From Pararge aegeria (taxonomy: Eukaryota > Arthropoda > Insecta > Lepidoptera > Nymphalidae): a stretch of DNA of 64,000 nucleotides. The DNA is taken from positions 8,618,001-8,682,000 of the forward strand of contig NC_053187.1 in NCBI RefSeq assembly GCF_905163445.1. The letters run 5' to 3'. Of the stretch, positions 21,603-32,945 are shown in pieces (the first letter of the stretch is position 1; each line of letters starts with the position of its first letter). The notes under the pieces were generated by a model that saw only the letters and a list, made by a program, of their open reading frames with translations, ran no database searches and was not told where the DNA came from. The position numbers were made by a program, and so were the translations under genes.

Positions 21603-21627
21603 TTTGTATAAAAGAATAATGTCTAGC

Positions 21628-21758
21628 ACCAACGCTTGCGGTTGATGGACACAGGGAAGAAATTTATAGGAGTTGTCCCTTGTATGCAATGCGAAACTAT
21701 TCTCTGTTCATCGGCGATGGTTTTTCTCTTACCATCATCTGTTTAGTCCGTCAATTAA
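21628..21758 (-). repeat. Family A copy, minus strand
   Basis: 'ggttgatggacacagggaag', 'tcggcgatggtttttctctt' and 'gtccgtcaattaata' are the reverse complement of the family A 5' half. Confidence 0.55.
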
Positions 21759-22512
21759 TAGTATACAAATCTGACTATATTATTTGCAGTTGGTACATTA
21801 TTTCCATTTCTCACTGATTTACTGATTGATTTCAGTAGCCTATAACAGTCTGCGCATAATCACTACGCTAGACAGACGGCTTCGTGTTCAGAGTAGATAG
21901 TAGCATAGAGGACGCTTCTGCCCATTCTCCGTTATATTAGTCACCTCGTACGAAACCGCGTGAACAGGAAGGCTGGAGAAAATATGTATTCTGATCTGGC
22001 GTCCTCACACGACATATATTTACATTTACTTCATGTTACATACGTATACGTTTCGCATACACGCTCGCTATTCTATTCAGATTAATATATTACACACCAC
22101 TGTCCGGCAACAAGATTAGTAATTCAATGTATTCAATATAACTTTGTGTATACCTACTTTGTATATCTATATACGAACATGCATACAAAGTCACTCAATC
22201 AGAACTAATTAGTCATTACACTCATTAGCGCTTGGTTTAGAAACCTATTCTGTAAGCTGTGTTATTCAACTCATCAAATGGTGAATAAATAATTGTTATT
22301 TTAATATTGATTTTGATGAGTTAAGCCTAATTGGCTTTATTAATTATGTTTACAATAGATAATTAATTCATGCAAGGCAACTATTTATTTTTTGATTACA
22401 ACGCATTTTTACTAATAATATTTATATACTCAATTATAAAATGTTTTTAATAGGTCAAAAGTTGCGATTGTTTAGGTAATCGTTAGGTAATCGTTTTCAA
22501 TGGACGGAATAG
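21759..22512. other. Noncoding, no gene seen
   Basis: Only a repeat fragment is recognised (about 21888-22020, 'tcacctcgtacgaaaccgcg', 'gatctggcgtcctcacacga'), related to blocks at 8701 and 30398. The remainder is AT-rich without long open frames. Confidence 0.5.
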
Positions 22513-22625
22513 AATAGAATAGAAAAACTTTATTGCAACACAACACAATAGGAAAAATACAAAGAAAACAGTAGAAGTACTTAGTGCTAGGGTGCAAAGG
22601 CGGCCTTATAATAAAAGTGATCTTT
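22513..22625 (-). repeat. LINE-like 3' end, minus strand
   Basis: The plus strand shows '(tagaa)n aaactttattgcaacacaac' and then 'gcaaaggcggccttataata'. In reverse this is a 3' end with 'aaggccgcctttgc', AATAAA and a short tandem tail, like those near 640-740 and 1150-1287. Confidence 0.5.
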
Positions 22626-22831
22626 TAAAGGCAACCTGAGCGTACGAAGCCGACAGATAAGGTATACGTCATCATCACCGTCCTATCAACCCATTACCAG
22701 TCCACTACGGTACACGGGTCTCCCCCCAAAAGTGAGAAGGTATCACCCTTTCTGGTTTCATTGCAAACACCTTATTTTAATTGTGTTTTGAGTTCAAGAC
22801 GATTAGTGAGGGGACCGTTTTGTTATTTTGA

Positions 22832-23090
22832 CGGCTTATTGGCGCAGTGAATAGTAACCCTGCTTTCTGAGTGCAGTGCTGCAGGTTCGATTTCCACAAC
22901 TGGAAATATTTTGTGTGATGAACAGGATTGTATTTCAGTATCTGGTTATTTATTTATATATATTACAGGTATTTTTTATACATATAAATTATGCATCAGT
23001 AATTTTAGATCCACAAGCCACGCTTACTTTTGGGGCTTGATGACAACGTGTGTTTTTTCGTAATATATATATTTAATTATTATTTAAGTC
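22832..23090 (+). repeat. tRNA-like SINE family D copy
   Basis: 'attggcgcagtgaatagtaa' and 'ctgctttctgagtgcag' are followed by 'gcaggttcgatttccacaac', which resembles a tRNA B box. The tail part 'ttcagtatctggttattta' and 'cacaagccacgcttactttt' matches the copies at 53878 (minus) and 61120. Too diverged to be a functional tRNA. Confidence 0.65.
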
Positions 23091-23867
23091 ACATTCATAG
23101 GATTATCGCTAGATAGTTCTATGAAATGATATCCAATGATACCGTATCCAATCTGATGATATCGTAAAATAATGTGCCTATTGCCTATCCCTGTCATATC
23201 CGTGCCATTTTAATGCGCTTCCATCTCTCTATTACTTGAATTAAATGCTTCCTTGACATCATAAAACAAAGAAATCATAATGGGTTTTGAACCCGTAAAT
23301 CTCAAGTAGTTTGTATTAAAGACTGAACCGAGTTTGTCTATTGCAAAGAGAAGAAAATTGAATTTAAGGTAATTTTGGGTCTCTTTTGTCATTTTCAATG
23401 TCTACCAAAGTGGGTCTGTTACTGGAAAGACGTACCCTTTGATATTGAGATATCAAAGGATACTTCTCCGAATTAGATTGTATCTGAAAATATAATTTTC
23501 AAAAATAAGTATTCAGTTTAAAAATAGAAAGGTTATTTACCATAGGTTTTTCTTTTCACAACTTGTGGTTATATTGTGTTGGTAATTTCTGTGGTTACGT
23601 GATTTACCTATTTCAATGAGAGTTCTCAGAAACTCTTGGATTTAGTTTCGCCCTTCGCCTTTATCATATCTACCTTTGAACAGCGAGGTAATGTAGAGGT
23701 ACAGGATCTGCAACTTTACCTTCATGAGATTCCATTCACATGAGTAGCTTTGCTTCCCCGTTTTTTAACACATCCATCCATTGAACATTATCTATGGCTA
23801 GTGTGCTATAAGTTAGACTTAATCATGGGCTTTCTCAGTGTCTACGCAACAGACATATTTACATTTT
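23091..23867. other. Noncoding, no gene seen
   Basis: No exon with splice signals or recognisable peptide was found. The 62-codon minus-strand frame at 23210-23398 has no motif support. Confidence 0.45.
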
Positions 23868-24041
23868 TTCGTAGGCCGACCTACGCTGCGTTTACCCCAT
23901 CGAGGTGGACAGATGACATCAGGCGAGTCGCTGGGAGCCGCTGGAGGCAAGCTGCCCAGGACCGTAGATTGTGGAACACCCTACAAAAGACCTATGTCCA
24001 GCAGTGGACGTCCATTGGTTGAAATGATGATGATGATTATT
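23868..24041 (+). repeat. LINE ORF-end remnant with GATGAT tail
   Basis: Translation reads RWTDDIRRVAGSRWRQAAQ, then DRRLWNTLQKTYVQQW before a stop and an ATGATGATGATG tail. This is a recurrent C-terminal end of a non-LTR retrotransposon ORF in insects. Related pieces are at 8568, 47755, and on the minus strand at 51772 and 52922. Confidence 0.7.
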
Positions 24042-24115
24042 ATAAATGCAAAACTATACGGTACCCACGAGATTTGGGAAAAACTGTAATAAAGAAGAAC
24101 GCGGACAAATGCTAG

Positions 24116-25880
24116 TATATTTATGTCAAAAATACACTATCCAACACCAATTTTTTGTATTTTTTTTATTCTATTATCCAATTCAATATTCATAGATTTC
24201 ATTTTAGTTTTATTTATTTAAATATGTTATTTATAATTCTAGTCAGTTTCACCCAAACAGATATCTTATAATTTACATTAAAAAAATTTGAATAACTGAA
24301 TATATTTCTTTCTTCCCTAAATTTTCATTGCTTATCGTGAGCCTATTAACTTGACTAATGAATAATGAGTATAGTAAACTTCAACTTATATTAATTACAA
24401 ATAAGATATATTTTTACTTACTGCACTGATCGACACTGCTATTTACTAGCTCAAATCGTCTTTTCGTTGTTAAGTGTATGAGTATAAATATTATTTATGT
24501 GATTTGGCAACAAAGAAACCTGAGGTGGTAATATCTAACGAAGGCTTAGCAGAAAACAGAGACTGTGTATTCTGTAGTACGAGTCTCATTTAAATTTATC
24601 GTACATATTTAGTGCATTTCATTAAACTGATTATTCGAGGCGGTACATAATAATATGACTGTCTTAAACTTCTATCATAATTAACACAATATGACATAAC
24701 CGGATTTAAGTCTTGTTCTAGTTTCCTTTATAAAATCTAGAATGCTAGTTTCAAATATAGTTCGTACCTACGTACTCATGTTTAAAGTTATTTTCTGGTC
24801 CAGTGTTTGTTAAGATGATGAGAATTCTAAAATGAGGCAACTTATTATATTATTAAAACAATAGAGTTCTTCATAGTGACATCTTGAGCATTTTCCTGAC
24901 TAAATGGTTATCCGATAGGGATAAAGGGATAAAATAAAAAAAAATATTACTATATTAAAAGGGATTGATTAATGTATAAAATGTAAGATACTGATTATTT
25001 TGGTTGTGTTAAATATTATCAAGGTAACTAAAATTGCAATAAAAGCATAGCAAATAAATAGAACCAGCTTTTTAGGAAAATCGCGTTGCTATAATATTCA
25101 TTCGTTCGTATTTATACTAGACAAGTCTCAAGCGAAATCGAGCGAATACAAACGAAATCAACATTTTAAAATAAATACATAACGAGACTGGCTATTTTAA
25201 TCAGAACTATTTAACGTACATTTTCAATAGTCTAGCAGTACCTATTGAAACAAAAAGGGTACAAAAACTTTTATTTAACACTAGACCATTTCAGACTTTT
25301 ATATTGCCACCAGAAACGGTGGCGTCAAAGTTAAAATATGTTCAAAGGAAAGTTAATTTGCATGTTAAAGAATAGACAAACGGGTTAGTGGGTGCCTTAT
25401 CAAAAAAAAATGTGCACAGTTTTGTGTACTGATAGAAAAAAAAGCAGTTTCTCAATTGTCGAATTAAGGGAGATAGGTCATGGGTTATTGTTAGTTAGTT
25501 AGTTAAAATGAGTAAGATAACGCTTTGTATAAGCATACTTTTTTTTTTCTATATATACTGAAGGTTACAAGTTATCACCATGCAAAATTTTGCAAATCGA
25601 TATATGGTAACTCGACAATTTTTTTTAACAGTTCCTTGTTGCTTTTCTGGGGTAAAAAACACCATGTTTACGGGAGCTATAGATATGCGCTCGACTGTAA
25701 CAATAGGTAGATCTTTCTCCGAGCGGGTGATCGTGCTCGCGGATCGAGGTTCAACCGTTATTCATCTTTGAAAGTTGTATGTATGGTATGGTAAATGTTT
25801 GTGGTCGCTAGCGCGATGCAGGATCTTTGTGGCGCCATCTAGTTTGGTTATGTGGTGATCGTCACACCATGTTGTCATAA
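24116..25880. other. AT-rich noncoding stretch left of the LINE
   Basis: No gene is supported. The overlapping short frames at 25525-25771 lack any recognisable domain. The true 5' end of the adjacent LINE could not be fixed; no target duplication was identified. Confidence 0.45.
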
Positions 25881-25919
25881 CATGTGAAAGCTATATTAAA
25901 AAGTACCTTATTAAAAAGT

Positions 25920-26528
25920 ATGCCTAAAAAGCAGACAATTATATTTTCCGACATGTTAGGTAAAGGTTTTGGACCTATTATGAACCATTACCTTGATCAC
26001 TCAGTGACTAATAGATGTTCACCAGGGGCTAGCTTAGATTATCTTATTAATAGTTTGAATAGTGACTATTTAGATGTAAATAAAAATGTTGTTCTCTTAA
26101 TAGGAGACAGTTTGAATGTCAAAAAGCATCAAATTATAAGATGCATTGATAAATTACTAGCTTTACATAGTAAAACTCAATGTAAATTCGTTATGTGTGC
26201 CTTTCCTTACTGTGGCTCATTTAGTTCAAAGCAGAATGAACATATTTATAATTTGAATTTATTAATTTATAACCTGACATGCCGTCATAGTGACGCAGTC
26301 TTTTATTTTGACATCAATAAATCCATGTCATCCCTATTGTCTAGAGATAGTTTAATTTTATCTAAGAAAAGTAAGCATCACTTGGCATCTTTACTAGCTT
26401 ACAACTTAAATGATACTGTTACAAGTATTGTAACTAAGTCTATTGACACCTCTACATATTGTACTTCAAGTACCACCAATATTTCTAATATTGACCCTAG
26501 TACTTGTTCTAGTACTATAATTAATTGA
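25920..26528 (+). CDS. LINE ORF1 remnant, possible SGNH-esterase-like region
   Basis: An open frame of about 202 codons from the first ATG (25920) sits 47 bases upstream of the endonuclease/RT frame, the normal place for ORF1 of a CR1/jockey-group LINE. It opens MPKKQTIIFSDMLGKGFG and continues with VVLLIGDSLNV and, near the end, SKHHLASLLAYNL. The pattern resembles blocks I, III and V of the SGNH-hydrolase domain known from ORF1 of several CR1-group elements, but the usual residues are only partly kept, so activity is doubtful. No PHD finger or CCHC knuckle is present, so the ORF may be 5'-truncated. ORF1 products normally bind element RNA. Confidence 0.55.
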   Translation: MPKKQTIIFSDMLGKGFGPIMNHYLDHSVTNRCSPGASLDYLINSLNSDYLDVNKNVVLLIGDSLNVKKHQIIRCIDKLLALHSKTQCKFVMCAFPYCGSFSSKQNEHIYNLNLLIYNLTCRHSDAVFYFDINKSMSSLLSRDSLILSKKSKHHLASLLAYNLNDTVTSIVTKSIDTSTYCTSSTTNISNIDPSTCSSTIIN

Positions 26529-26575
26529 AATAGTTATTTAAACTAGACAGTGAGACAACGGGGAAGCTCTGTAAT

Positions 26576-29421
26576 ATGAACATTGTACATCAAAACATAC
26601 AGAGCTTCACCGGCAAAGAATTAGAAATAGAACTGTTTGTTGAAAAATTCAATATACACATATTGTGTATAACTGAGCATTGGCTCACTGGAGCACAAAT
26701 AGCAGTTAACATCGATAACTTCAAAGTGTGTTCTTTAGAAAGACTGCTATTCATGGTGGATCCTTAATTTTTGTACGCAATAATATAACTTGTAAGGAGC
26801 GAAAAGATATAGTTAGTCTTTCTGTGGAGCGCATAATTGAACTGTCTTGTGTGGAGCTGGAGCGTTTTATAATAGTGTGTGTGTACCATCCCCCCTCAGG
26901 TGATTTCAACCAATTCGAGGATGTAATGGAAGATGTCCTTAAGCGATTGTGTATGTCTACTAAAAACGTAATAGTATGCGGGGTTTTCAATGTTGATATC
27001 TTATTACATAATACTACTACGACTAGGTTGTTAAACTTATTTAAATGCTTTAATTTGAATAATGCTTTCGATGAACCTACTAGAATCACAGCAACTTCAG
27101 CATCTTGTTTAGATAATATTTTTTTTAACTGTGATATCTTAGGTAAATCGATATTAAACAATTTAAGGTCAGATCATTGTGGCCAACAAATTACTGTTGT
27201 TGGTACTTATAGAAATAAACATATTGTTAAGTACAGGCCGATAACTCAGAGTAAACTGACGCGATTTGAAGGTGAAATATCAGCCAAAATTCCCGCTCTC
27301 TTTTTTGAAAACTGTCATCCCGACAATCTTTATCGTACGCTTTTCAATGAAATAGAAAGTGCATTTAATAAAGTATTTAATATTAAATACATAGATTTTA
27401 ATAAAAAAATGAGGTTTAGTGATTGGGCGACTATAGGCATTTACAAAAGCAGGGATAAGTTGTATGAGCTATATGATGAAAAACAATACAATCAGACTCC
27501 AACTTTCCTTGAATATGTAAAAAGTTACTCCAAAACATTTAAAAATGTTTGTAGACAAGCTAAGTCGCTATTCATTAAAGATCGGATAGTAAAATCTGAA
27601 AACAAAATACAAACAACCTGGAAAATTGTTAATAATGAATCTGGGAAAACTAAATCTCGAGACGGAAATTTTGAATTAATTATTAATAATAATATGGTAA
27701 CTACTGATGCAGAAGTTGCAAGTACTTTTGAAAACGTTTTTCAGAATGTTCCTATTTTGTTAACAGATTTACTAAATTCCTCACCTACTGCAGCTCAGAA
27801 TTTATTAAGAGGCAACATTAATGAGTGCAAAGTTTTATTTCATTTCAAACATATAGATGCATCGGATATCATTAAAAACTTCAAGTTGTTAAAATTAAAG
27901 AAAACAGGTGATATATGGGGAATGTCGGTAAAGGTAATATCTCATATTATTGACGTCATTGCTCCTCTTTTAGCCATAATTTTCAATGAATGTGTTGATT
28001 TAGGTACTTTCCCGAACCTAATGAAACATAGTAAACTCATTCCTCTATTTAAATCTGGTAATAAAAATGATATAAACAATTACAGACCTATCTTAATCTT
28101 ACCAGCTCTTAGTAAGATATTTGAAAAAAATATATTAAATCAACTTTTATATCATTTTAATGTAAATAACTTACTACACCCTGAGCAGTATGGCTTTACT
28201 AAAGGTCGTAGCACAACGGACGCAGGCGCTAAACTTATAAAACATGTTTATGATGCCTGGGAATGTTCACAGAACGCCATGGGTGTTTTTTGTGATCTAT
28301 CTAAAGCTTTCGATTGTGTTGATCATAAAACCTTGCTTCTTAAGCTAAGCCACTATGGTATCCAAAACGTTGCACTAAATTTGGTTGCCTCTTATCTCAG
28401 CAATAGAACCCAAAGAGTTTGCATAAATGATGCAAAGTCTCAGGGTTCAAATACCTCAATGGGTGTCCCACAAGGCTCGATTTTGGGTCCTTTTCTATTT
28501 TTAGTGTTTATAAATGATCTACCGTACCATGTCAGTGGAACATGCGACATTGTATTGTTTGCAGATGATACATCTCTAATTTTTAAGACTGATAGGAGTA
28601 AAGATAACTCTGACGAAGTAAACCGTGTTATGTCGCATGTGTCGCACTGGTTTACAGTTAACAACTTACTATTAAATGCAAAAAAAACAAAGTGTGTCGA
28701 ATTTATCTTACCAAATGTAAAGAAAATTGATAAAAATATAATGATAAATGGTGAATCACTAAGAATAGAGACTTCCACAGCTTTTCTGAGCGTGACCTTG
28801 GATAATAAGCTACAGTGGGGTGCCCATATAGATTCACTAGCGGGTAAACTAAGCTCGGCTGCCTACGCAGTCAGAAAAATTAGACAGATTACTGACGTTG
28901 AATTAGCTAGGCTAGTTTATTTTGCGTACTTTCATAGTGTTATGTCCTATGGAATCTTGTTATGGGGTAAAGCAGCTGATATCGAAACTATATTTATATT
29001 GCAGAAAAGAGCGGTACGGTCAATATATAAACTTAAATCACGCGAATCCCTCCGTGAGAAGTTTAAAGAAATAGGCATACTTACTGTAGCTTCACAATAT
29101 ATTTATAACAATATAGTATTTGTAAGACAACATATTAGTATTTGTAAAAAAATAGTGGACATAAACAGTCGACTTACAAGAAATGGTCATAAATTAGTGT
29201 CATCTGCATATCGTCTGCGTAAGGTACAGGGATCATTTGTGGGATTGAGTATACGCTTTTATAATATGATTCCTAAGGTGATTTTGGACCTGCCAATGCA
29301 CAAGTTTAAAGAATTTGTTAAAACACACTTATTACAGCGAGGTTACTATACAATTAATGAATTTTTTAATGACAAGGTTGCTTGGAAGCTTCCGGCTCCG
29401 CTTTCAGCTCTCACAAGATAG
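26576..29421 (+). pseudogene. LINE ORF2 (endonuclease + reverse transcriptase), one frameshift
   Basis: The coding frame starts MNIVHQNIQSFTGKE at 26576 and is the AP-endonuclease domain (catalytic E in ITEHWL). Near 26728-26740 the frame shifts by one base, after which it stays open to 29421. The rest of the endonuclease follows: GGSLIFVRNN, CGVFNVDIL where the family has GDFN, SCLDNIFFN and LRSDH. Reverse transcriptase motifs are complete: NYRPILILPALSKIFEK, GFTKGRSTTDA, FCDLSKAFDCVDH, GVPQGSILGPFLF, FADD (28558-28569) and LNAKKTKC. No RNase H domain is seen. Motifs and the non-poly(A) tail fit the CR1/jockey group. The frameshift and the Asp-to-Val change imply the copy is no longer autonomous. 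Confidence 0.85.
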
Positions 29422-29620
29422 AAAAATGAATGTTAAAATGCAAAATGTAAATTGTTGATGTTGGAAAAGAGCAACTGCTGAGTTTCTTGCCGGCTTCTTC
29501 TCGGTAGAATCTGCCTTCCGAACCGGTGGTAGAATCACTACAAACAGACAGACTTGACGTTTCAAAAGTGCTTATATTAGGCCTACTTGAAATAAATGAA
29601 TTTTGAATTTTGAATTTTAT
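29422..29620 (+). repeat. LINE 3' UTR and (TGAATTT)n tail
   Basis: The region contains 'tgctgagtttcttgccggct', 'ggtagaatctgccttccgaa', 'cagacttgacgtttcaaaag' and finishes with three TGAATTTT units. The same 3' UTR is found on the minus strand at 13795, 42951 and 63901, marking a multi-copy LINE family. Confidence 0.8.
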
Positions 29621-31980
29621 ATAATATGTGCCTAATTCCAACAACATCTGTGTTTAAATCCAAGAAAAGTAGCAAGCAAACAAACATTTCTTTCATTCAT
29701 GTATGGATGTATGGATTGGACACTTTATCAATTTGGTGAAGAGTATATTCATCATCAGGGATAAAATACGAAACAATGAACTAAAGCAAGATCATAGATT
29801 GTGAATTACTTTTGAAATCATGTAATCATGTTAACAACAATATCAAAGTAAACTGTGTTCTTAGATATTTTAACACAATGATTAAAACTTTTCGTATAGC
29901 AGGTTCGATATTGCATATGGGAATAAAAATAAGGTATATTAACCTCTTTGAAAAACTGATTGATTCTCGATTGGTTATTATTGAAATACAGCATAGCATA
30001 GGCAACATAGTATAGGCAACAACGGTACAAAAGCACTTAAATCCGGAGATGACAATAATGAACAAAACGACAAAGAAGAAGAAGTGCCTAACGCCCAGGC
30101 AGTTTATAAAATGTTACGTAATATTTATCAAACAACTAAGCTTTCAAATCTGTAACATACCCGCTTATGACAAAGTTGACTTACGAGAGATTTTAATCAA
30201 CGGATATTCAATATAAAATATGTCTGTTGCTCTAAGGGTGTCATCACAAGGAGCAGTAGCTATTGGTACACTATGCTTGTTTTTTCTAAGATAGATAGCT
30301 CTCTCCATCACCCACTGAGTATTTTTGAGCCTTAGGTCATCACTTATTACTGGAAACACGCTGTTTTCGAAGGCTTTGGTCTAGGCTCTTATTACATATC
30401 ACCTATACTAGTCCATTGCTGGACAAAAAGCATCCCTAGCGGGAGGGAATTTCCACACAGATTCGTGACGGCAGTACATTACCTTAGTCGCCTCGTACGA
30501 TATCCGCGCGAAGTGGAATGGTCGTGAAAGGTACGTACTATAGGTACGTTCTGCCATTACGACTGGACACTTGGCGCTTATAGCTAGATCCAATGTTTGC
30601 AGCCTTTGGTTTTCTATATCCGGAAGTGAAAGGTTCTATGGTATGGAAGTAGTGGGTAAAATGGAAAATACCTCTATAAACACGTGAAGAATGGCGGGCG
30701 CCACTACGCACGGATACACGGCCACGGTGCATTCTAGAACGAAATTCAGTTCGATTTGCGCTAGCCTGAGAAGAGTGCATGTGATTTGAGTATTGACACT
30801 GTGAATTCTTACAAAAACATCAAATTTTTGAAGTGGAATTGTTTGTGTATAAATTTCTTTTTTGACCAAAATAAAATAATTGTTAGGTTATAGATGTCTT
30901 GACATTATTAATATGACCAGCACCTTCGTGCGATTCCTGGCCACCATGTTACATAAGTGTTTAATTCAGAAGCTAAATTATATAATTGCATCGAAGTTAA
31001 CAAAAATTCAATGCTACTGTATGGTTATATAAAACAATAGGTATGCCCACGGCCTTATAGGACGTCAAAACCATGTGAACTGAATATTCTCGAACAAAGC
31101 AATACCAATTTGAGTTTGCCGTGTCTGTGTTGACTGGATATTGAGTTTGTTGAATGGATTAAAATAATCTGAATATCAAAATTCATGCTAACGTTAACAT
31201 TTAAAAAAATTAAAATATGTCAGAATGTAAAGACAAGCTAAATATAACAGCTTATAGAGAATCAATGATATAATATGTCAGTTTTAAACCATTCAAAGTA
31301 TAAACTACGTAGACGATATGATATTATAAATGCGATGGCTTGTTTTTTTGTATTCGAAGTTTTGCCTAGATATACGTAGGATGTGTACATAAAAAACCGA
31401 AAAAAAAATGCAACAGCTAAGCTTGTTTCCTTCACGTTCTATTCACATTGGGATGACATTTTAAACACTACTTAATTCTACATTGAAACGTATCAGGCGA
31501 GAGTAGGTATACTAGTAGTTTTACTAGCGGTGCTGGTAGGGAAGTGGAAATTCAGTTATAGGTGAAATATTTAATGAGTAAATGTAGGTACCTAACAAGA
31601 TTTCTTATATACCAGGCCAATATGATTTGAGCCGACGACATGCCCTCTTTTATCTTGAAAACTAGTTTATGCAGCCTTTGACAATATTTTTAAGAATCGT
31701 AGATAAAAACCTTTGGGAAAAATAAAATCTATGTGAAGTTTGGATAAATTAATGGATTTTATTGGCTGATTCGTTCTTCGTATGGTGTTTATTTATATGA
31801 TGATATTTCTTAAGTTTAGTTCGGCGGGTACATACCACGATAATATTTTGGATTTGTCGATATTTAGACCCAATTGCATGGATCGTGGTCACGACTGGAC
31901 TGCGTAGGTACGAGATGTCAAGTTGGATGTCACGGGCAGAATCTGACTACCCGCTTTCGTGTTCTTTTTGTCGGTATTTC
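29621..31980. other. Noncoding region with one weak exon candidate
   Basis: Mostly AT-rich without coding support. A repeat block lies at 30398-30530 ('agtccattgctggac', 'tcgcctcgtacgatatccgc'), related to that at 8701. A 94-bp minus-strand exon candidate is annotated separately at 30672-30765. Confidence 0.45.
30672..30765 (-). other. Possible internal exon with a hydrophobic peptide
   Basis: On the minus strand an acceptor 'catgcactcttctcag/g' and donor 'atagag/gtattt' bound 94 bases. One frame reads LAQIELNFVLECTVAVYPCV and then VAPAILHVFIE, which could be a membrane segment. Base composition is more GC-rich than the flanks. In the phase left open by the exon at 32536-32724 it would hit a stop at once, so those two are not directly joined. 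No family is recognised. Confidence 0.25.
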
Positions 31981-31984
31981 ACGA

Positions 31985-32305
31985 ACTGTTCGACACACTA
32001 CACTGACAACGTCACTTTTAAATTGAGAAGCTGTACAATGCTTTCTTGGTTTGCATAATTCTATCACTGGGTTCCACACCCTTGCTAATTTAAAACCGTC
32101 CTCACGATTGAAATTTTTGTGCTTCCGAATTTCAATCGCTTCACGAACTAGTCTTGGAATATAAAGACGGTCGGTGGAGAGAACTTTAGGGTCATGTATG
32201 ATGTAGCTCTATCCAGTGCTGGGTGCCCCCTTGTAGAATGTGCTCCGCAATCGCTGACTTCTGTGTTTCATTGTCTCTGCATTTGGCACTGGATAGAGCT
32301 ACATG
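31985..32305 (-). pseudogene. Penelope-like element remnant (GIY-YIG region C-terminus)
   Basis: On the minus strand, fragments in two frames read NETQKSAIAEHILQGG and, after a shift, PKVLSTDRLYIPRLVREAIE followed by IRKHKNFNREDGFKLARVW. The order S-A-x-A-E-H, K-V-L, R-x-x-R-E-A-I-E-I and N-F-N-R-E-D-G is the conserved tail found after the GIY-YIG endonuclease in Penelope-type retroelement proteins of arthropods. The piece is short, frameshifted and has an internal stop, so it is a dead relic. Confidence 0.6.
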
Positions 32306-32535
32306 TTGATTAACCACGAAAATCTTAGTTTAAAATCTTTAATTATATGATGATATTTTAATATTGCTTGGTGGTTTCATAAATAGGCGAAAATATAGTT
32401 GTTTATTCTTTTGTGATGTGTGTTTATGTGTCATGCTACATCTGTTTAATGTAAAAAACACAGATATTATAGCGTTTAGTATGGTCTTAGGTTATGTTAT
32501 GATGTTTTTATCGTGTGAAAAATGGGGAAACTTAC

Positions 32536-32724
32536 CAGTTTTTACCAACTTAAATGTGACTTGTTGTTGGTTTTTCAGTTGCTCATTATGCGTTGGATGC
32601 GTCAGCTCCCGAAGGGCCATCTCCAAGGATGGCTGCTGCATGGTGGCTGGGCGAGCTGGTGACGGATCTTTCGCTCGACTAAGCTTTCGGAAAAAGCTAA
32701 CTTTCTTCGGCTTTGAGTTTGTTC
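32536..32724 (-). CDS. Internal exon of an unrecognised host gene
   Basis: Minus-strand signals are strong: a pyrimidine-rich acceptor 'tttgttttgctcatcag/ga' ends at 32725, and a near-consensus donor 'aaaactg/gtaagt' begins at 32535. The 189-bp exon is open in a frame entered and left at phase 1. It encodes TNSKPKKVSFFRKLSRAKDP, then SPARPATMQQPSLEMALREL and NEQLKNQQQVTFKLVKT: a basic head followed by a charged, probably helical segment. The exon upstream at 32954-33605 could splice to it in frame, giving ...RSSFE-G-TNSK. I do not recognise the protein. Downstream exons, if any, are not identified in the window. Confidence 0.5.
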
Positions 32725-32898
32725 CTGATGAGCAAAACAAAAAAAAATAAAACTATGTATAGAATAGAAAGTTAGAGTTATGACAAACCAAACATAGAAA
32801 CGCTACTGAAATAAAACTCAATGACTATCACTAAATAAAGCGTAGTGTTAAAGTTTGCAATCACCATGCAATATGAACGTGACCGCCACGTATTATTA

Positions 32899-32904
32899 TT
32901 TATT
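32899..32904 (-). terminator. Possible poly(A) signal after the proline-rich exon
   Basis: TTTATT on the plus strand is AATAAA on the minus strand, about 42 bases beyond the TGA at 32946. It would serve if that exon is terminal rather than spliced to 32536-32724. Confidence 0.3.
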
Positions 32905-32945
32905 AGTCGATGAACAGGCTTTCAATCCCAAACTCAAACTTTCAG

